From Litsea cubeba (Eukaryota; Streptophyta; Magnoliopsida; Laurales; Lauraceae), in assembly GCA_012931725.1 (NCBI GenBank), contig CM022946.1:114375957-114439956 (forward strand): 64,000 nt of DNA, given 5' to 3'. The notes under the pieces are model-generated. The model ran no database searches. It worked only from the letters and a program-made list of their open reading frames with translations, and was not told the origin of the DNA. Numbering within the stretch: the stretch's first letter is position 1; every line of letters begins with the position of its first letter. Below, in pieces: positions 23,284-35,247 of this stretch. Both the position numbers and the translations under genes were made by a program.

Positions 23284-24965
23284 GTCCTGTCGCGACCCCG
23301 GACCGGGAAACTGGGGCAAAGAGAGGATCCGAGTCCGGGAATCGGGACACGGGTCGGGTGATGCCGCGCCACGTGCATCTCTTTGGCTAAACCGCACACG
23401 GAATTAAAAGAATATTTATCCGTGCACGTGATTTCCCACAGGATTCCACAGTGAGGATTATCTTTACACATCATCTCACATATAACCATATCAAACATAT
23501 TCTCAAGATTGCGGAAGCGCGTAGCAAACCATATTAGTACTATTCAATTCCATAAGCAAGACTGATTTATGATTAACATAACAAGATATCAGAATGAGCA
23601 ATGATCATAAGCATATTTCCCCAAAAGTAAAGTTAAGTATGTTTACAAAGTATCAGTTAATTAATGCCCCCAAAAAAATAACGGTCAACAAAGACCGTAC
23701 AACCAAATGAAACCTAAAATGAAGATATCATAAGTTCCCAAAGTGTATCGTTCTCAAGGCAAGGCCAAATGTCTACATGACATCATCGGCTTGCCACTCA
23801 ATCACTCGTTGCGGTTCACCGACCGCCTCCTCCGGCTCCTCCTCAATGGCAATAAGCTCGGGACCTGAGTACCAAAATAAATGGATCAGACACGACGGTC
23901 TGGCAGGTGGGTGAAAAGATATAACAATAATAAAACAATGATACTATGCAAGAGTTAAGAAAAACCTGCATATAAATAATGAATTTCATAAGAAATAATG
24001 CATCATTTGTTAAACAATAACATGGACGATATAAAACAGTAGAGGTACCAAGGATAAGGAACTGTCAAGATGGCAACCCACACAAAGCTATATCCTCTCT
24101 CACCGAAGTGAAGAGAGCTCATACCCTAACAGGATCATTGACCTCAGTCACACGAGGTGAGGAGGGACAATGATAAATACTATAATATACATATATATAT
24201 ATATACTCTGCGGGACCACGGTAGCGAACCGGGTAAAAACTCTGCACATTCCAGACTGCAGCTGACTATCAGGAGGGGAAGGAACCCCAAGTCGGTGGAT
24301 CAAACCGACGAGGTCGTCCAAGCTCAGTGGTGCCGACTCATAGGTCAAATACGATAAATCAAATCACATACACAGTAAGAAACGGGGTGCCAAGATGCGC
24401 AAAATACACATTCACCTCAAGTTGACATATACCGGTTAGCAAAAGCTAAGCACATCTCTTCTAGTACTCTTGAAATAGTCCAGTCGTATCATATGGGTTG
24501 AAATCCCAAAATAGGAGTTTGGTTGAAAATCGAATACAAATAGTTTTCCATACCTTTACAGGCTAACAATGGGGTTTCTAGAATTGAATCAGTGTGAATA
24601 GGGTCCCGTATGTCAATCATGATGTAATTTTGGTACTCTTTAAGAGTTAAGGACATTCCGGGTCCTTATACACATTGGTCAATCTAGAAAATCTCATAGA
24701 ATCTCCAAGATGAGTTTCCCCTTCCTCCGGACTTCACGTAATGCCTTAAAAGTCCCTAAATAACAATGGGGCACCAAATAATACCTCCCCACTACAACCC
24801 TTTTGCAATTTACTCAATTCATTCATGAGTTTAAATGCATCATTATAGGTTCAATGCCTTCAAATAAGAAGATAAGGGATAGAGCTGAATTGGACTTGAG
24901 TATGGGCTGGGAATGAATCTGGAAAATAGTCCCACAATTCTCTCATTTTACAGTTCATCTCATTT

Positions 24966-25196
24966 CAGTCCGATCGATCGGACCTGATGGGCGATCGATC
25001 GGTCCTGAAAACCCTCTCAGTTATTTACAGTCCGATCGATCGAACCTGATGGGCGATCGATCGGTCTTGAAAACCCTCTCAGTTATTTACAGTCCGATCG
25101 ATCGGACCTGATGGGCGATCGATCGGTCCTGAAAACCCTCTCAGTTATTTACAGTCCGATCGATCGGACCTGATGGGCGATCGATCGGTCTTGTAA
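24966..25196 (-). repeat. 62-bp tandem repeat of paired palindromes, 4 copies (C 5' LTR)
   Basis: Copies start at 24966, 25028, 25090 and 25152. Each holds CGATCGATCG twice, separated by GACCTGATGGG. The second copy has GGACC changed to GAACC. Confidence 0.95.
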
Positions 25197-25890
25197 CGAA
25201 TCTCAACCCATTTGGTTGAATTCTTCTCTTGTCCAACTCCTATCCATTTCCTTTCTTTCCCCTTCTTCCATACATATCTTCACGAATAATTGGGCTATTC
25301 CTTGACCACATTATCTCATCAAATCATCATTCAAAATCAATAAGACTAAACCATCAAACATGATAAATCATTAAAACCATTGATGAAGACAAATCAAGAT
25401 TTCTGCAGAAAACATGATAAAACACATGAGAATCATTTCATCCACTTGCCTTGGGTCCAATGTAAATCAATTTGAGCTCTAATCACCTCTTAAGCCCTCA
25501 ATCAAACACCTATACACAAAACCCCCAAATCCAAACCCTAGATTATCAAAACTAAATAAAACAAAACGGAATCTTCCAATAATTGAAATGGAGTTTCCAT
25601 AGGGCTAAACAAACAAGATTATAAAACTTTTAAAAAGATCACTTACAAGGAAGTTCTTCAAAAAGCAAGATGTTGTCCAAAGCACGTCTTGGAGTGGGCG
25701 GTTTTCTTCAAAAATGGTGTCAAGATGAAGGCCTTGAGATGAGGAAAAAGATTGTAGCAACTAATTTCCCATTAGCACTAACTTAGTGGGGATTGAAGAT
25801 GAAGAGGCAAGAAAAAGGGTAAGGGAAAACCCTTAGGGCTGGGATTTCTCTCCTCCTCTAGGGTTTTTGCCAGAAATGGGAAAAAGAAGA

Positions 25891-25992
25891 AGAAGCTTTC
25901 TATATATAGTAAGTGGGAGTGGGGCCCACGACTTAAAAGAAAGAAGCTTTCTATATATAGTAAGTGGGAGTGGGGCCCACGACTTAAAAGAC
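25891..25992 (-). promoter_or_regulatory. Duplicated TATA region of element C 5' LTR
   Basis: A 51-bp block (25891-25941) is repeated directly (25942-25992). Each copy has minus-strand CTATATATAG and the block GTGGGCCCCACTCCC. The 3' LTR has a single copy with CTATATAG near 17805. This is the likely core promoter, about 500-570 bp from the LTR start. Confidence 0.75.
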
Positions 25993-26464
25993 TTCTCGGG
26001 CTCAAAACATGGTTTTCGGGGCTTCAAACAAATTCGACGAAGAAGACAAAGTTGATCGGCGAAATTTCTAGTTTCTAAAAAGTATATATTTTGCACATTT
26101 TGGTGAAATTGAAATCGGTGTCCAGATTTTGGGTAAAAAGACCATTTTGCCCTCAATTAGTGAAAAATCGGGTTTAAGGTCTTCAAATGAAAACGATGTC
26201 AACATGAAAGTCGTAGGGATTAACAAGATAAGTCCAATGGGGTCAAAAACACGATTTTTGGAAATCATCGGTAAACCCCCAATCTCACACAATACGTAAT
26301 AAGAACCCCCAAAGGGTCCCACAAATCAAAAGGCTCTCCGAATTCCCCAAAGCTATCATAAAAGCTAATCAAATCCCCAACTAATTCAAAACCACTAAAC
26401 ACACTTAAAACTAAAACACAACTTAATCAACTCTAAACGAGGTCTCTCGGGTCGGGGTCTTACA

Positions 26465-26469
26465 GACAT
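26465..26469. repeat. Target-site duplication of element C (right)
   Basis: GACAT, matching 15253-15257. Confidence 0.9.
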
Positions 26470-27115
26470 GGGACTCTTGTTGTAAGGGCTTTAATAGAGG
26501 TGGCAGCATTGTTTCGAGAATTTGAATAATATTGATTGAAGACGAAAGAGACCGGTACGTGGTAGAACTTCAGTTTCACCAATTCTTTGAAGACTAGACC
26601 GAATGGAAGGGTCAAACCAGAATTCGAGAGAAGCATAGTTAGAGCAAACATATGGAATTTCATAATTTTCCGGGATAAAGATTTTTCAGATAAAGCATGT
26701 TTGCAATCACATCTTCGTACAAGTGTCAGGGACACCGTGTACAGTTTTGTAGGACTTAAGGCACAGAATTCCAAAGTGATAGAAAGAGACAGAACTTGCA
26801 GTTCTTTGACCGACAGTGACTGACGAGGTAAGTAAAAGAAATGATCCAGTGCAGGAACGATAGATGACACCAGGGATGATTAGAAGAATTGTTAACACTA
26901 GTGTGGTAAGAGAAGTATGTTTTCGAGCAGATATGTGGAACAGTGTGAAGCCTTCAACCGAAACAAATATGTTGTTGCCGGTACATCTCAACATCAGGTT
27001 TAACCAGGGGACATCTCAGTTGCTGAGGTTCAGCGAGGGTGTCAGTGTTGTCTTTAGTCCTTTGGGTTTTTGATTTTTATTTGGTTTAGACCATTTGGAG
27101 GGCCAAATGGGTTCT
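26470..27115. other. Non-coding interior of element B (right part)
   Basis: Continuation of the element B interior after C. Short frames only, no recognised domain. Ends at the polypurine tract with TTTGGAGGGCCAAATGG, a small inverted repeat also seen before the LTRs of C and E (GGACATTTGGTCCTCCAAAT type). Confidence 0.65.
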
Positions 27116-27128
27116 AAGGGGGGGAGGA
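27116..27128 (+). promoter_or_regulatory. Polypurine tract of element B
   Basis: AAGGGGGGGAGGA directly before the 3' LTR start TGTAAGACCCC. Confidence 0.85.
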
Positions 27129-27623
27129 TGTAAGACCCCGACCCCCAGTTCTTTTGTTTAGTATTGTTTTAATCATGGTTTAGCTTTTTAAGCGAGATTA
27201 GAGTTGGTTTGACTTCGTCTTTGAGTTTGACTATATTTTTCATAGCCTTGGAGATTTTGAGGACTGTTGACTTTGGTTTGATCCGGTCCATATGATTTGT
27301 ATTTTTGTGACAGATTATTCTTATTTTGGAAAATTATAATTTTTACTCCTTTTGACTCATTTTACTAAGTTTAACAACTTTCATGTTTTGACCACTTTGA
27401 TTTGATGATAAATAAATACGTTTTTCGAGAAAAAGGGCAAAATTGACCTTTCACACTAAATCTGTACTTGAATTTCAAAAATTTCAGAATTTTGGGAAAA
27501 TATACTTTTTAGAAACTAGAAATTTCGATGATCGATTTTGTCTTCTTCGTCGTTTTCGTCCGGGACCCACAAGTGTTAGTTTCAGCCTCTTGAACCATGG
27601 GGCCCATTGGGACCACTTGCCCA

Positions 27624-27633
27624 CTTTATAAAA
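27624..27633 (+). promoter_or_regulatory. TATA box of element B LTR
   Basis: CTTTATAAAA about 495 bp into the LTR, the same distance as the TATA boxes of C and F LTRs. Confidence 0.6.
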
Positions 27634-28494
27634 GGGGCTGAACCCTCTTCTTCTTCTTCCATTCTCTGCAACTATTCCACTTGTGGCTGGAACCTTTTTC
27701 CAGCCACTCTCTCTCCTCATTTAATTTATGCTTTCTTCTAGGGTGCTAAATGGGGGAATGATCTCCAAACTTTCTTCCCCACCTTCCAAGCTTTCCAAGG
27801 ATGCATTTTTCAAAGGATTTGAGCCAAGGAAACCTTCTTCTTCAATCTTTTCTCCTTGTTTGGAACACCAAAAGGTTAGCAATGGTTTTCTATTCCTAAA
27901 AATCTTTCTTTCCTAGGTCTTTAGAATGTTTTCCTCATTTTTACAAAGAGTTTTCATGGAGATTTGAGAATGATTGATTTCTAGGGTTGCTCTTGGTTTA
28001 TTTTGGGGCTTTTGTAGATGGAAGACCTTGGACCCTAGAGAGTTGTGTTTGGAGTGATTTTGTGGATCTTTTGACCAAGGCAAGTAAATACTACAGCTAA
28101 TATGATGCTACTTTATGTTGTTTTCTCTTTACAATTTATGGATTTATCTTTGAAATGCTTGAGTAATGTTTTCTACATATTCTCCTTTAAGTTGTTGTTT
28201 TGCAACAATCCGGAATCTTTGTTCTTCAAATGATTATCTTTGGATTAGTTCTTTATATTTCAGAAATTATTGTCTTTGATGAATGGAGAATACTTTGTTC
28301 ATGTTAGAAATTTTGGAAATGATGGAATGATTTAGTGTGTGGATGACTTTATGGATTTGGTGTGGCAAGGAGAAGCCCAAATTATGTTAGATTTGATGTA
28401 GAAGAAGTGGGAGGGAAAGAAAAATCAAATGGAGGGGAAGAAGTGCAGAAATCAGGGGAGAAACACTCCCCTGCATGGGCTGGACAGAAGCCCA

Positions 28495-28528
28495 GCTCGC
28501 TATAGCGAGCTTGGGCTCGCTATAGCGA
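28495..28528. repeat. Paired palindrome in the B LTR
   Basis: GCTCGCTATAGCGAGC (perfect 16-base palindrome), then TTGG, then GCTCGCTATAGCGAAC. It is flanked by an outer inverted repeat AGAAGCC / GGCTTCT. Confidence 0.9.
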
Positions 28529-29247
28529 ACCAGGCTTCTAGAATGGGTTGTTTTAGCCCATTTTCTGGGCTGTTAAGGCCCTGTTTTGAGGCCTGTTTTC
28601 AGCCTATTTAAGGCCCTGTTTTCATCTTGTTTTAAGGCCAATTTCCAAACCTATTTTAGGCCCATTTGCAGCCCCTCTTTGGCCCTTGTCTCCCCTTAGC
28701 TTGGAGCCCAATTCAATGCCCATTTGACATATGAAAGCCCGTAAGGGATACTTTGTTTTGAACTACTATGAATAGTGAAACTTCATTGTGAAGATGAGAG
28801 AAAGAATTGATAGGAATTTTACCTGGGAATTTTATTAGTCTTAATGCATACTTTATAACTTAAATAGTTGTGGATTTTTATTGGCACCAAACATATAATT
28901 ATAAATCAATATTTAAGGATTTAAGAGTGCATTGAGATATCCCACGGTGAACCATTAAATCATTATACACTATTCCATTCCATTCCAAGTTAGAAAATGT
29001 ATGTGTATTCTTCGGTAAACTATTGTGAAAGGATTTAAGTGATTCATTACATTTGAAAGCATCGGTGATTTGACATGGAATCTAGTGGCTTTCCACGTTT
29101 GAAAGGATCGATTGTATGATTTTTATACAAATTACTTTGATGTGTATTTGAGTGGTTTACCATGGAAATTCGTATGTTTTTCTACGAATCGATTTGGAAG
29201 GAGATTTGAGTGGTTCACCACATTCGAAAATATATCGATAAGACTTT

Positions 29248-29396
29248 TATTTTGAAAATAAAACCTCGAGGCAAGATGGGGCCAGAGCTTTGTAGTGCGA
29301 GCCCATGAGCCAAAGGAACTATTATTTTGAGAATAAAACCTTGAGGCAAGATGGGGCCAGAGCTTTGTAGTGTGAGCCCATGAGCCAAAGGGATTA
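29248..29396. repeat. 75-bp direct repeat, two copies, in the B LTR
   Basis: TATTTTGAAAATAAAACC at 29248 and TATTTTGAGAATAAAACC at 29323, each followed by GAGGCAAGATGGGGCCAGAG and a GAGCCCATGAGCCAAAGG block. A separate 57-bp-spaced repeat with TAGTGGCTACGGTTCTGT occurs at about 29564 and 29621. Confidence 0.85.
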
Positions 29397-30579
29397 TTAT
29401 TTTGATTTGTATTGGTTCAGGTTTTGAAAACTAAAGGCACCACTAGGCTTAGGTCCCCTTGTCGGGCTGATCACCCGGCTTGGGATCTTTAATTTGTTTG
29501 CCAGCTGCAGCGTGGATTCTGTCTGTACCGACCATGGCAACGGTTTTGTTCCGGTCCCACTCGTAGTGGCTACGGTTCTGTTTGATAACGACTTTGTTCA
29601 TTCCGGTCCCACAAGTAGTGGCTACGGTTCTGTCTGCTCCCATTATCTCGATAATAGTATAATGTAGCTTTATGTGGTTTGCCAATGTTTTCTGTTCGAT
29701 TTCTATTGATTTATTCATTTGTACTTGATTCATTTGAATGTCACTGATTTATTTGGACATTATTGATTTATTCACTTCATTATATTTTATTAGGTTTTGT
29801 CATTGCTTTTATTCATACTATTCTATTATTTGAAATTGAAAAAGAATAAAAAAGGGTACTTATTTCATTGGTTCTTTTCAGATCTTAAATGCATTATATT
29901 CTTCAATATTGTCGATGATTTAGGAATTGTTCCTTTATTTCATCATTATTTATGTTTAGAACTCAAAAATGTATTTAGAATGTTTTCATAATGTTTTTCC
30001 TATTATCTGAAATCTGCTTGCCAGACCATCGTGTCTGACTCCCTTTGTTTGGTGCCAGGACTCTTTCTCTTCCCCTTTTTAGGTGTTTGAATGGAGGAGG
30101 CGGTTGAGCCGTCGATCTGACGCGAGAGGCTGCCTCTGATGTCATATAGATGTCAAGTGTGGCACCGGAGTTTGTAATATCATTTGGGGTAGCATTTTAT
30201 TTAGTTGTTTATTTTTGTATGGCTTTGTTAGCCTTTTTCATGGGATTTGTAATTAAGACATTTGTTAATTGTAACTTGAATATGTGAGAAATAAATAGTC
30301 CTGTTACTACTAGCTCAGTATTCTATGATTTATGATTTGTACCGGTCTGCTCATTTGATGGCTTTATGATATTGGTTGAGTGTGACACGGAATCCGATGG
30401 CCACAGACTCCGGGTCGCAACGCCATGATTAGCTTCCACAAAAATATATACTGATAGTGATGGAATTTTGTTATCCTCACACATGCGGATCTTGGGAAAT
30501 ATAGCAAAGATTTTAATTAATCCAAAAATTTTGCACCCCGGGGTCGGATCACTGCAGGGCCCGGTTTCGGGGTGTGACA

Positions 30580-32075
30580 GGCTATTTGCAAGATCATAAA
30601 AAGATCTTGAGTATGAAATTGGACATGGTACTAGGTCTAGCATGTGGGATAAAGTGTGAAAGTAGCTACATTGATCAAAGGTGGTCCCAGTGGAGTGGCC
30701 CCTAACAAAGAGGAGCTGTCTAAGCAGTCCACTAGCAGGAGCAAATTGTCTTTTCTAGTGGTGACTAGTGATACTTTCATCTTACCCCTTTAACATGGAA
30801 ATGGTATCTACCACTGGTGTAGGTTGTATTAACAGTTTGGTTGAATGCTCGGGATATTCAAAAAAGAAAGTTGAAGAGGTTGCATTCAGGTTTTGTTTTG
30901 CTATGTTCTCTTTTTTTTTTTTTTTTAAGTTGGCCATCTACATATAATTGTTGTGGCCATAGGTTGTTTCAGGATGATTATTATGTGAGCTTTTACTACT
31001 TGGGTAATGTCTAGTAGCCATGTTTTTTGTTTTGTTTTGTTTTCTTGTCTTTTTTTTCTTTTTTTTTTGTTTTTTGACAAAGAGGCCAATCTACATATAA
31101 TTGTTGTTCATGTGGGTTTATTTGAACATGATTCTTATGTGAGCTTTTAATACTTGGGTAATGTTTAGTCTTAAATACAAATTCAACTCCCTACTAGCAC
31201 ACCTCTTTAATGGGCGTGGAATTGTTTAAACAATGTGATACAACATCTCAATGATATGTTATTGATGAAAGAGGCCTGATTTTTTTCTTATTTCATTTTA
31301 TTTTATTAGTGGAAACACTGGTGTGATAATGCCCGTTGTATTGACCCAGCACAGTATAGAAGCTCAAATTCTTCCATCTATTACTCCTTGGCATGATTGG
31401 TACGAAGATGGATAGGTGCGTGTCATTTGGATGGCATTTTGTGTCTTCTTATCAATTGGCTTGTTCAATCAACAAATGCATGTTTTTTTTTTCTCTGTAT
31501 TGTATGAAATAAGTTTTGCTACTTAACAGACACTTGTAATGTGCTATTACAGGTAGGAGGATGGGTCCAAGGGTATGAAGGCCTCACTCCTGTCACAGTG
31601 AGGGGAGCTGGTCATCAGGTTCCTCTTGACAAACCCAAGCTGGCTCTTCCCATCATCAAGTCTTGCCTGTCAGGAAGCACAATGCTAACTTTGACAAAGC
31701 TCGAGGACTCTTGAGTTTTTACATCAATCTATCAAAACTGTTTGGCGGCATTTTTATGTTAGAAATCCAATCCAGAGGGATTTATATTTTTGTATTATGA
31801 ATCAAGTCAGCGTGATCATTACTTCGCCTTTCAATGTTAGAGATGATCTTCAAATTCTTAGTTGAGTTTCAAAACGGTGTTCCATGTCGTGTAACATGTA
31901 TGATATGCTAAGTCAATTGAAAGAAGTCTTCAAGTCTTAGAGGATTTGAACATGTTCAAGAGGCAGCTCTTACAATGAATAGACTAGATGCAAAATTCCT
32001 CATTCACCAATGGACTTCAATGTTGGGCCAATTCAATGGCTAGTTTTTATTTTTTCCCATTTGTCTAGAGATGTA
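30580..32075 (+). repeat. Arm of a dispersed inverted duplication carrying an SCPL pseudogene
   Basis: Most of this segment matches the reverse complement of 44672-45757: the AAGATCATAAAAAGATCTTG start, the carboxypeptidase exon and the CATTTGTCTAGAGATGTA end. The copies differ by indels, including missing intron and exon parts in the right copy. 30910-31220 also resembles 49620-49960 (both with repeated CATCTACATATAATTGTTG). Confidence 0.85.
31310..31714 (+). pseudogene. Serine carboxypeptidase-like (SCPL) gene fragment, last two exons
   Basis: Exon 31310-31415 reads GNTGVIMPV...ITPWHDWYEDG then TAG. The intron is 31416-31552 (GT...AG), and the last exon 31553-31714 reads VGGWVQGYEGLTPVTVRGAG, then HQVP, then stop. 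The WYxDGQ/VGGW splice position and GAGHQVP with the catalytic His are typical of plant S10 carboxypeptidases, vacuolar or secreted peptidases and acyltransferases. The exon-final codon is TAG where Gln (CAG) is expected. The GDTD motif that holds the catalytic Asp reads GNTG. Upstream exons are absent, cut away by or beyond element B. It is a non-functional remnant. Confidence 0.8.
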
Positions 32076-32151
32076 GAATCTGCGACCCAGGTGTAGAATC
32101 TGCGAGCAACAAACTATACCTATTAGGAAAATGCATTTCTGAGCCAAATCT

Positions 32152-32411
32152 GTGAGCCTTTCTCATTGTTTATGCACCCCATTATAAAGTCATTGTCATT
32201 TTGTTTTGGAGACAAAAAATGGCCAAAGAACCAATAAATAATTGTAACGATATCGTTATCAGAAAATTTTGAAAACTAGATTTTGAGTGAAATCATGAGT
32301 CTTTCTTATTGTTTATGCATCTCAATATAAAGTCACCATTATTTTCTTGTTGGAAACAAAAAATGGATGAAGAAACTTAAATGATGGTTACGATATCGTT
32401 ATCAAAAAACA
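32152..32411 (+). repeat. GATATC-ended repeat, dimer, locus 1
   Basis: Two diverged copies (32152-32270, 32297-32411) share CATTGTTTATGC, AAAAAATGG and the terminal palindromic block AACGATATCGTTATC. Homologous dimers lie at 43196-43460 and 50848-51100. Confidence 0.75.
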
Positions 32412-32474
32412 ATGTCGGGCACAAAATTCAAGTTCGTATGAGTAGGAATTCAAGTTCTTAAAGATTTCCCCCCC

Positions 32475-32479
32475 TAAAA
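32475..32479. repeat. Target-site duplication of element E (left)
   Basis: TAAAA, matching 41259-41263. Confidence 0.88.
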
Positions 32480-35208
32480 TGTCACGTCCCCAAAATAAGA
32501 ATTGGGGAAAAACGTGAAAATTAAAATTTTAAATTCAAATTCCTGTGTTTAATACAACACAAGCTTCCAAAAGTGGACCCACATAAAATTTCAACATGTG
32601 GTGAGTCAAAATAAATTTCATTAAATGCAACGGAAGCTATATTCAATTGGTATTCAAAGTAATGAACCATCACGAAAATCAAATAAACATAATAATTCAA
32701 GTTGCAAAAATGAATAAAACAATTACTAAGAAAGGTTTATCATTGAGGAAAGTTCATCTAAGGAATTACTAAGATGACGTTCTCTCTAATGCAGGCTCAG
32801 ACGGCTCCGAAACCGTCTCCGGCGTCCCACTCGGGTTCGTCAGTTGGCTCAAACGTTTGAAACGTTTGATCCTCCTCCGTTTCCTCGGTAAAGTAGGGCT
32901 CGGTACCTATGCACCAAATATTACAAAGTAAATAGCAAGTACATAATCATAATTCAAAATTAAATATCATGACGAGAAGAATATAGACAAGTGTGATCAT
33001 ATAGAAGCAAATGTGAAGATATACGCGAATGAACGTATGACATAAATCCAAATAAAACAAATGGAGCAATAAGATTCACACGGAGACAAGTGTCCCCATT
33101 GTGGGTGGTCAACCCTATATAATCGGGAAAGCCCGTCCATAACGTCGGTGGTCAACCGATCAATAAACAAAAATCAGGATAACCTGTTCACATTCATAGC
33201 GGATTATAAGTGATCCGGACACATCGGTGATCAACCGTCCATATACGATCTGCAGTCGTTCAAAAATGACCAACATAAAGGAAACATATATGCATAATAG
33301 ACCCGAATAATAAGGCTCCGACACAAGAGTCCTAAGTCAAAATAAAGTGCTGGCCATTCCACATTCATATCATAATACAGAATTTGCCAAGCCACTTTAT
33401 AGTCCATAACACAATAGGGTGTGCATCTAAAGGAATAGATATCCTAAATCAACATATATATATGCATGCGAAGGTCAAGAATAATCACAAACCAATCCTA
33501 AGGTTAAATATAAGGTTTCGTACCCAACAACCACTGGAATCTCTAAATAGATAAAAGGTCAACGCATCCATTCTAAATTAATGGTGCATAAATCCAATTA
33601 AGGATTTTCCAATAGAGATGGGTTGAACTTAAATCCACTAGGATTTCCCCGAGGTTATATGAAGCACTAAACCCCATGTTAGTAAGATACCGCTTGCCCG
33701 GACGGTATTTACTCAGGTCCAATGATCCATTTAATAAAGTATAAACATATAATATTAACCCATTAAAAATCAAAGATACCATTTAAAAATTAATTTGTAT
33801 TTATAAATCAACTAAGGCCCTTTCTTCAAATTCTTAACACTAATGGGGTGTATGGGAAAGCTATATAAAGTTGGACTTCTTTTTCCAAGACAAGTCCAAG
33901 TCAAGGTCAACACTCATATTATAATAGATTAACACCAAGTGGTATCTCTCTCCTCATGTATATCCAGAGAGCCAAACCACTCTCTTTGTGCATGACAGAA
34001 CCCATTCAATTCCAGAAGTGAAAGTCACGCCTGATGTAGCATGGACACTAAGATAGTGGGCCCCACCATCTCCAATCCCAGGATCACCCTCACACAATGG
34101 ACGCCCAACCATGTATATGCGGATGCGTGGGCTAGATTTGTAATCACATCAGCCAATGGACCCCACCACTAACTGATATCCAAAAATAAAACCAACCCCC
34201 TTGATGATTGACACCTCAAACCTTGTAAACCTTAGATCAGTGGTCAGATGGGACCCAATCCTTATTTCATTTCAATACCCATACAAGCCATAACCGTCCC
34301 TGCATGCCCACTTCATTACACTTCATTACAGAACCCATTCATGGAATGAGAAGGCTACACGTCCAAGGGGTGTATGGATAGTGGGCCCCACTTATTAAGA
34401 ACCCAAGATGGGTGTATTCTCCAAGGTCGCCCATGCATGTTTGGCTATAGGAACGGACCAGATCTGTCCACGGCCCACATCAAGATTAAATAAAAGAAAG
34501 TAGAGTAAATCAAACCTTAGGGCATAAAAATGGGTTTCTACATGCAAATCAAGGAGAAAAACAAATATTAAATTTATAAATCATGATTAGGTACTTGCCT
34601 TTTACCGGGGTTGAAGAAAACGCACAGACCCTAATACCCAAATCAAGATTCCCACAGCGCTCGAGAATAATCCTATCGCCAATCTGACATAAGAGATGGA
34701 AAAGAAATGCCCAAATGAGCAGATCTATTATAACCCTACCCAAAACCTAACATTGGAAAAGAAGAAGATAACCTAAGAGTATAGATTTACTTCTCTAATG
34801 GCTTGAGGAGAGGGTTACCTGAGATAAGAAGGTCGAACCAAGAATGATGGTATCCTCCGATCTTGATTCTGATGGCTAGATCTCAAAGCTGGTATGGCTT
34901 GGGATGCTGAAAAGAGGAAGAAGAAGAAGAACGATCGGGACAGGAATAGTTGTAGAGGAAGAGATAAGGATGTGCATTCGTAATAAGAGGATAAGGTTAG
35001 AGAATAATGGGCTTAAGTCATTGGGTCGGGTCAAACTGCGGGTCAGGACATCTACCCATTAGCCCGACTCACCGATTCAAACATCTAATCTATCGTGTGC
35101 CCCACTAAATTCTACCCACTTAAATAACTAAAATACATTTAATTAAAATAATAGTAATATTCTAATTAAAATATAATTATAAATTATAAATGGGACCCGA
35201 ATCTTACA
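32480..35208 (-). repeat. 3' LTR of element E
   Basis: 2729 bp, plus-strand ends TGTCACGTCC and AATCTTACA. No gene. 32845-32870 carries CAAACGTTTG followed by AAACGTTT, this family's own paired palindrome. Confidence 0.95.
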
Positions 35209-35223
35209 TTCTCCCCCCCTTAG
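35209..35223 (-). promoter_or_regulatory. Polypurine tract of element E
   Basis: Minus strand CTAAGGGGGGGAGAA immediately before the 3' LTR start TGTAAGATTC. Confidence 0.85.
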
Positions 35224-35247
35224 GATATTTGGTCCTCCAAATAAAAA

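Larger units (their letters stand above)
15258..26464 (-). mobile_element. Element C: full-length Tekay-type chromovirus (Ty3/gypsy), nested in element B
   Basis: An 11.2-kb insertion flanked by GACAT. Minus-strand order: 5' LTR 26464-23288, tRNA-iMet PBS, gag-protease, RT, RNase H, integrase with chromodomain-like tail, polypurine tract, 3' LTR 18316-15258. The LTRs differ at roughly 25-30 positions by eye (about 0.9%) plus repeat-number and duplication differences, so it is a recent insertion. Three lesions (TAG at 21500-21498, TGA at 20435-20433, frameshift near 19715) make it non-autonomous. The chromodomain-like tail is used by this clade for chromatin-directed integration. Confidence 0.95.
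23288..26464 (-). repeat. 5' LTR of element C
   Basis: 3177 bp with plus-strand ends TGTCGCGACC (23288) and GTCTTACA (26464). It is 118 bp longer than its partner mainly because it has four rather than three 62-bp repeats and a 51-bp duplication of the TATA region. No genes. Confidence 0.95.
12264..30579 (+). mobile_element. Element B: old non-autonomous Tekay-type LTR retrotransposon, split by elements A and C
   Basis: Pieces: the last part of the 5' LTR (12264-13030), tRNA-iMet PBS, interior 13051-15257, interior 26470-27128, polypurine tract, and a complete 3' LTR (27129-30579). 12264-13030 aligns throughout with 29817-30579, roughly 6% different by eye. LTR ends are TGTAAGACCC and GACA, as in the Tekay elements C and F, and the leader after the PBS resembles that of F (GACGTG-TGGTGAGGATT). 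The interior totals only about 2.9 kb and shows no gag, protease, RT or integrase, so it fits a large retrotransposon derivative moved in trans. The first part of the 5' LTR lies left of element A, outside the window. Confidence 0.8.
27129..30579 (+). repeat. 3' LTR of element B
   Basis: 3451 bp from TGTAAGACCCCGACC to GGTGTGACA. It has TATA at 27624, a pair of CTATAG palindromes at 28495-28528 and internal direct repeats. The base after it starts GGCTATTTGC, which matches an uninterrupted copy of the target near 45757 (minus strand), confirming the right border. Confidence 0.9.
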
